24,559 bases of DNA from MAG-120802 sp049430265 (GTDB lineage Bacteria; Actinomycetota; Actinomycetes; Nanopelagicales; Nanopelagicaceae), in contig JBMTBW010000010.1 in NCBI GenBank assembly GCA_049430265.1, forward strand, positions 1 to 24,559, read 5' to 3'. The notes below the pieces were generated by a model, which saw nothing but the letters and a program-made list of their open reading frames with translations, did no database searches and had not been told where the DNA came from. Both the position numbers and the translations under genes were made by a program. The stretch's first letter is position 1; each line of letters begins with the position of its first letter. Shown piece by piece: positions 23,249-24,559 of the stretch.

Positions 23249-23806
23249 GTGGCTCAAAGTATTCAGACCCCGCTAGATCGGGCGCTATCACTCATCACCG
23301 ACGTCCCAGATTATCCAAAACCAGGAATCCTCTTCAAAGACATAACTCCTTTGCTTGCCGATGGAGTTGGCTTTGGAGTGGTAATTGATGAGTTTGCCAG
23401 ATCTATTCGCTCGCTAAATAAGAAAGTAGATGCGATAGTAGGAATTGAAAGTCGTGGTTTTATTCTAGGTGGGGCAATTGCTAAAGCTCTAGAGATTGGG
23501 TTTGTCACGGTGAGAAAACCAGGCAAGTTACCAAGAGATGTCTATCGAAAAGAGTACGCGCTGGAATATGGCTTTGATGCGTTAGAGCTGCACAAAGATC
23601 TTCTTGATCCTTCAGATAATGTAATTATCGTTGATGATGTTTTAGCAACTGGTGGAACAGCCCTTGCCTGTCACGACCTGGTTGAAATCACTGGCGCTAA
23701 AGTAGTTGCGCATTTGTTTATGCTCGAAATTGAATTCTTGCAAGGACGTAAAATGATTAGTGATACCCATAGCGATGTTGGAATCATCTCGCTACTAAAG
23801 GCGTAA
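23249..23806 (+). CDS. apt: Adenine phosphoribosyltransferase
   Basis: Purine salvage enzyme that makes AMP from adenine and PRPP in the cytosol. The 185-residue protein has the family N-terminus DVPDYPKPGILFKDITPLL, the GIESRGFILGGAIA loop, VRKPGKLPRDVYRKEYALEYG and the PRPP-binding motif VDDVLATGGTA (128-138). The length is normal for Apt. The start is a GTG at 23249 with no Shine-Dalgarno site and a TACGCT box 6 nt upstream. It is followed 17 nt later by the thymidine kinase gene, forming a small nucleobase/nucleoside salvage unit. Confidence 0.95.
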   Translation: MAQSIQTPLDRALSLITDVPDYPKPGILFKDITPLLADGVGFGVVIDEFARSIRSLNKKVDAIVGIESRGFILGGAIAKALEIGFVTVRKPGKLPRDVYRKEYALEYGFDALELHKDLLDPSDNVIIVDDVLATGGTALACHDLVEITGAKVVAHLFMLEIEFLQGRKMISDTHSDVGIISLLKA

Positions 23807-23811
23807 GTCCT

Positions 23812-23816
23812 AGGAG
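23812..23816 (+). promoter_or_regulatory. Shine-Dalgarno site of the thymidine kinase gene
   Basis: AGGAG followed by a 7-nt spacer and the ATG at 23824. It is a strong ribosome binding site for an internal operon gene, in contrast with the first genes of transcription units here. Confidence 0.8.
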
Positions 23817-23823
23817 TCATCAA

Positions 23824-24465
23824 ATGGCAGAGCTAATTTATTACTGCGGAACCATGGATAGCGGAAAATCAACGCTAGCTCTTCAGACCGCTCACAACCA
23901 TCAAAGCCGTGGTAGAGCTGGCTTGCTCTTTACTAATCGCGATCGAGCAGGAAGCGGCAAGATTTCATCTCGCCTTGGGCTGACTTCTGAGGCGCTAGAA
24001 GTTTCACTTGAGATGGATCTCCATAAGTTTGTAGTAGATCAACTATCAACGGGAAAGCGAATTGATTATGTAATCTGCGATGAGGCCCAGTTCTACGCTC
24101 CTGAACAAGTGGAGCAATTAGCCCGAATTGCAGATGGACTTGGAATCGAGGTTTATGCCTTTGGAATCCTTACAGATTTTCGCACCAAGCTATTTCCTGG
24201 CTCTGCCAGGTTAATAGAGCTAGCCGACCGCGTTCAAACCCTTCAAGTTGAAGCCCTCTGTTGGTGTGGAAGACGCGCGACTCATAATGCCAGAACTATT
24301 GGCGGGGTTATGGTTACTGAAGGTGAGCAGGTGGTTGTGGGCGATACAAATGCTGCAAATGAAGTGGCTTACGAGGTTCTATGTCGTCGCCACCATATGA
24401 GAAAAGTGACTGCTAGAAACTCGGGCGCGGCTCATCAATCTAGTGATCCGCTTCCATTTAATTAA
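23824..24465 (+). CDS. tdk: Thymidine kinase, type II
   Basis: Phosphorylates thymidine (and deoxyuridine) with ATP for salvage into dTTP. The 213-residue protein starts MAELIYYCGTMDSGKSTLAL, with P-loop GTMDSGKS (9-16). The catalytic/Walker B element is DYVICDEAQFYAPEQV (E87), followed by VYAFGILTDFRTKLFPGS. The zinc ribbon is formed by CWC (C146, C148) and CRRHH (C187 with H190 or H191). The lasso-domain sequence GVMVTEGEQVVVGD follows the first zinc pair. Length and motifs are normal. It is coupled to apt by a 17-nt spacer with a good ribosome binding site. A ruined alcohol dehydrogenase gene with its own ribosome binding site starts 12 nt after its stop. Confidence 0.95.
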   Translation: MAELIYYCGTMDSGKSTLALQTAHNHQSRGRAGLLFTNRDRAGSGKISSRLGLTSEALEVSLEMDLHKFVVDQLSTGKRIDYVICDEAQFYAPEQVEQLARIADGLGIEVYAFGILTDFRTKLFPGSARLIELADRVQTLQVEALCWCGRRATHNARTIGGVMVTEGEQVVVGDTNAANEVAYEVLCRRHHMRKVTARNSGAAHQSSDPLPFN

Positions 24466-24476
24466 GAGAGGCAAGA

Positions 24477-24559
24477 ATGACATCAACTAGAGGTTATGCC
24501 GCTATGTCAGCGAAGTTGAGGTAATTAGCGCCGATTACATTAATAAGGCTTATGAGAGA
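24477..24559 (+). pseudogene. Internally deleted zinc-type alcohol dehydrogenase gene (remnant; runs off the window)
   Basis: A Shine-Dalgarno site (GAGAGG, 24466-24471, 5-nt spacer) precedes the ATG at 24477. The first codons read MTSTRGYAAMSAK, like the start of YahK/CAD-type NAD(P)-dependent alcohol dehydrogenases. The frame stops at 24522-24524 after only 15 residues. From 24518 a different frame reads EVISADYINKAYER to the window end, which resembles the C-terminal region of the same enzymes (the INEAYERM...DVRYRFVID block). I read this as the gene's two ends joined after loss of about 300 codons, out of frame, with the junction near 24515-24518. The match to both ends of one family is from memory, and the rest of the C-terminus lies outside the window. 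Confidence 0.62.

Noticed and set aside
1..24559. CRISPR arrays, insertion sequences, prophage or integrated elements
   Set aside because: No spaced direct repeats, transposase or integrase motifs or attachment-site duplications were seen; the gene content is syntenic core genome.

Overview
The window reads as a compact chromosomal segment of a streamlined, low-GC actinobacterium. The lineage signal comes from gene content: a mycothiol-pathway ligase (MshC), the PafB/PafC regulator pair, a HelY-type Ski2-like helicase, the SCO1664-family protein, DUF3090 and an actinobacterial PAC2 protein are all marker genes of Actinomycetota. Base composition is visibly AT-leaning for that phylum and spacers are tiny, which together suggest a freshwater planktonic group such as the acI lineage (Nanopelagicales). 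The placement is an inference; no rRNA is present. Much of the gene order matches what I recall of the Mycobacterium tuberculosis Rv2090-Rv2141c region. No phage, transposase, CRISPR array or insertion sequence was seen, and there is no gene-free stretch over 300 bases.

Layout. (1) 1-2504 (+): 3' part of gcvP (glycine cleavage P-protein). (2) 11139 down to 2526 (-): an eight-gene co-directional run pafB, pafC, tatA, tatC, a diacylglycerol-kinase-like gene, a helY-like helicase gene, a 5'-3' exonuclease gene and lnt. It joins DNA-damage regulation, Tat export, lipid phosphorylation, RNA/DNA processing and lipoprotein maturation. (3) 11185-11709 (+): an FKBP-type prolyl isomerase lipoprotein, divergent from pafB. 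(4) 16759 down to 11706 (-): metH, a HAD phosphatase and trmI. (5) 16788-17633 (+): a PAC2 protein, divergent from metH. (6) 20792 down to 17630 (-): a histidine phosphatase, DUF3090, the SCO1664 kinase-like protein and mshC. (7) 20857-21804 (+): an aldo/keto reductase. (8) 23120 down to 21801 (-): an M20 peptidase. (9) 23142-24465 (+): tRNA-Leu(GAG), apt and a type II thymidine kinase gene. (10) 24477 to the end (+): a collapsed alcohol dehydrogenase gene, its first ~13 codons joined out of frame to C-terminal codons.

The most informative non-coding signal is a repeated promoter layout. Nine genes at the head of apparent transcription units have a TANNNT hexamer 5-7 bases before the start codon and no Shine-Dalgarno sequence (three are exactly TAGGCT-N6-ATG), which points to widespread leaderless transcription. 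Several internal genes (tatA, tatC, tdk) instead have Shine-Dalgarno sequences. Divergent promoters are packed into 28-64 bp with -10 boxes nearly touching or overlapping, and three convergent gene pairs overlap by exactly 4 nt at their stop codons with no visible terminators. The locus also keeps pafBC, an FKBP gene, trmI and PAC2 while lacking the pupylation/proteasome genes that usually lie between pafB and trmI in relatives.
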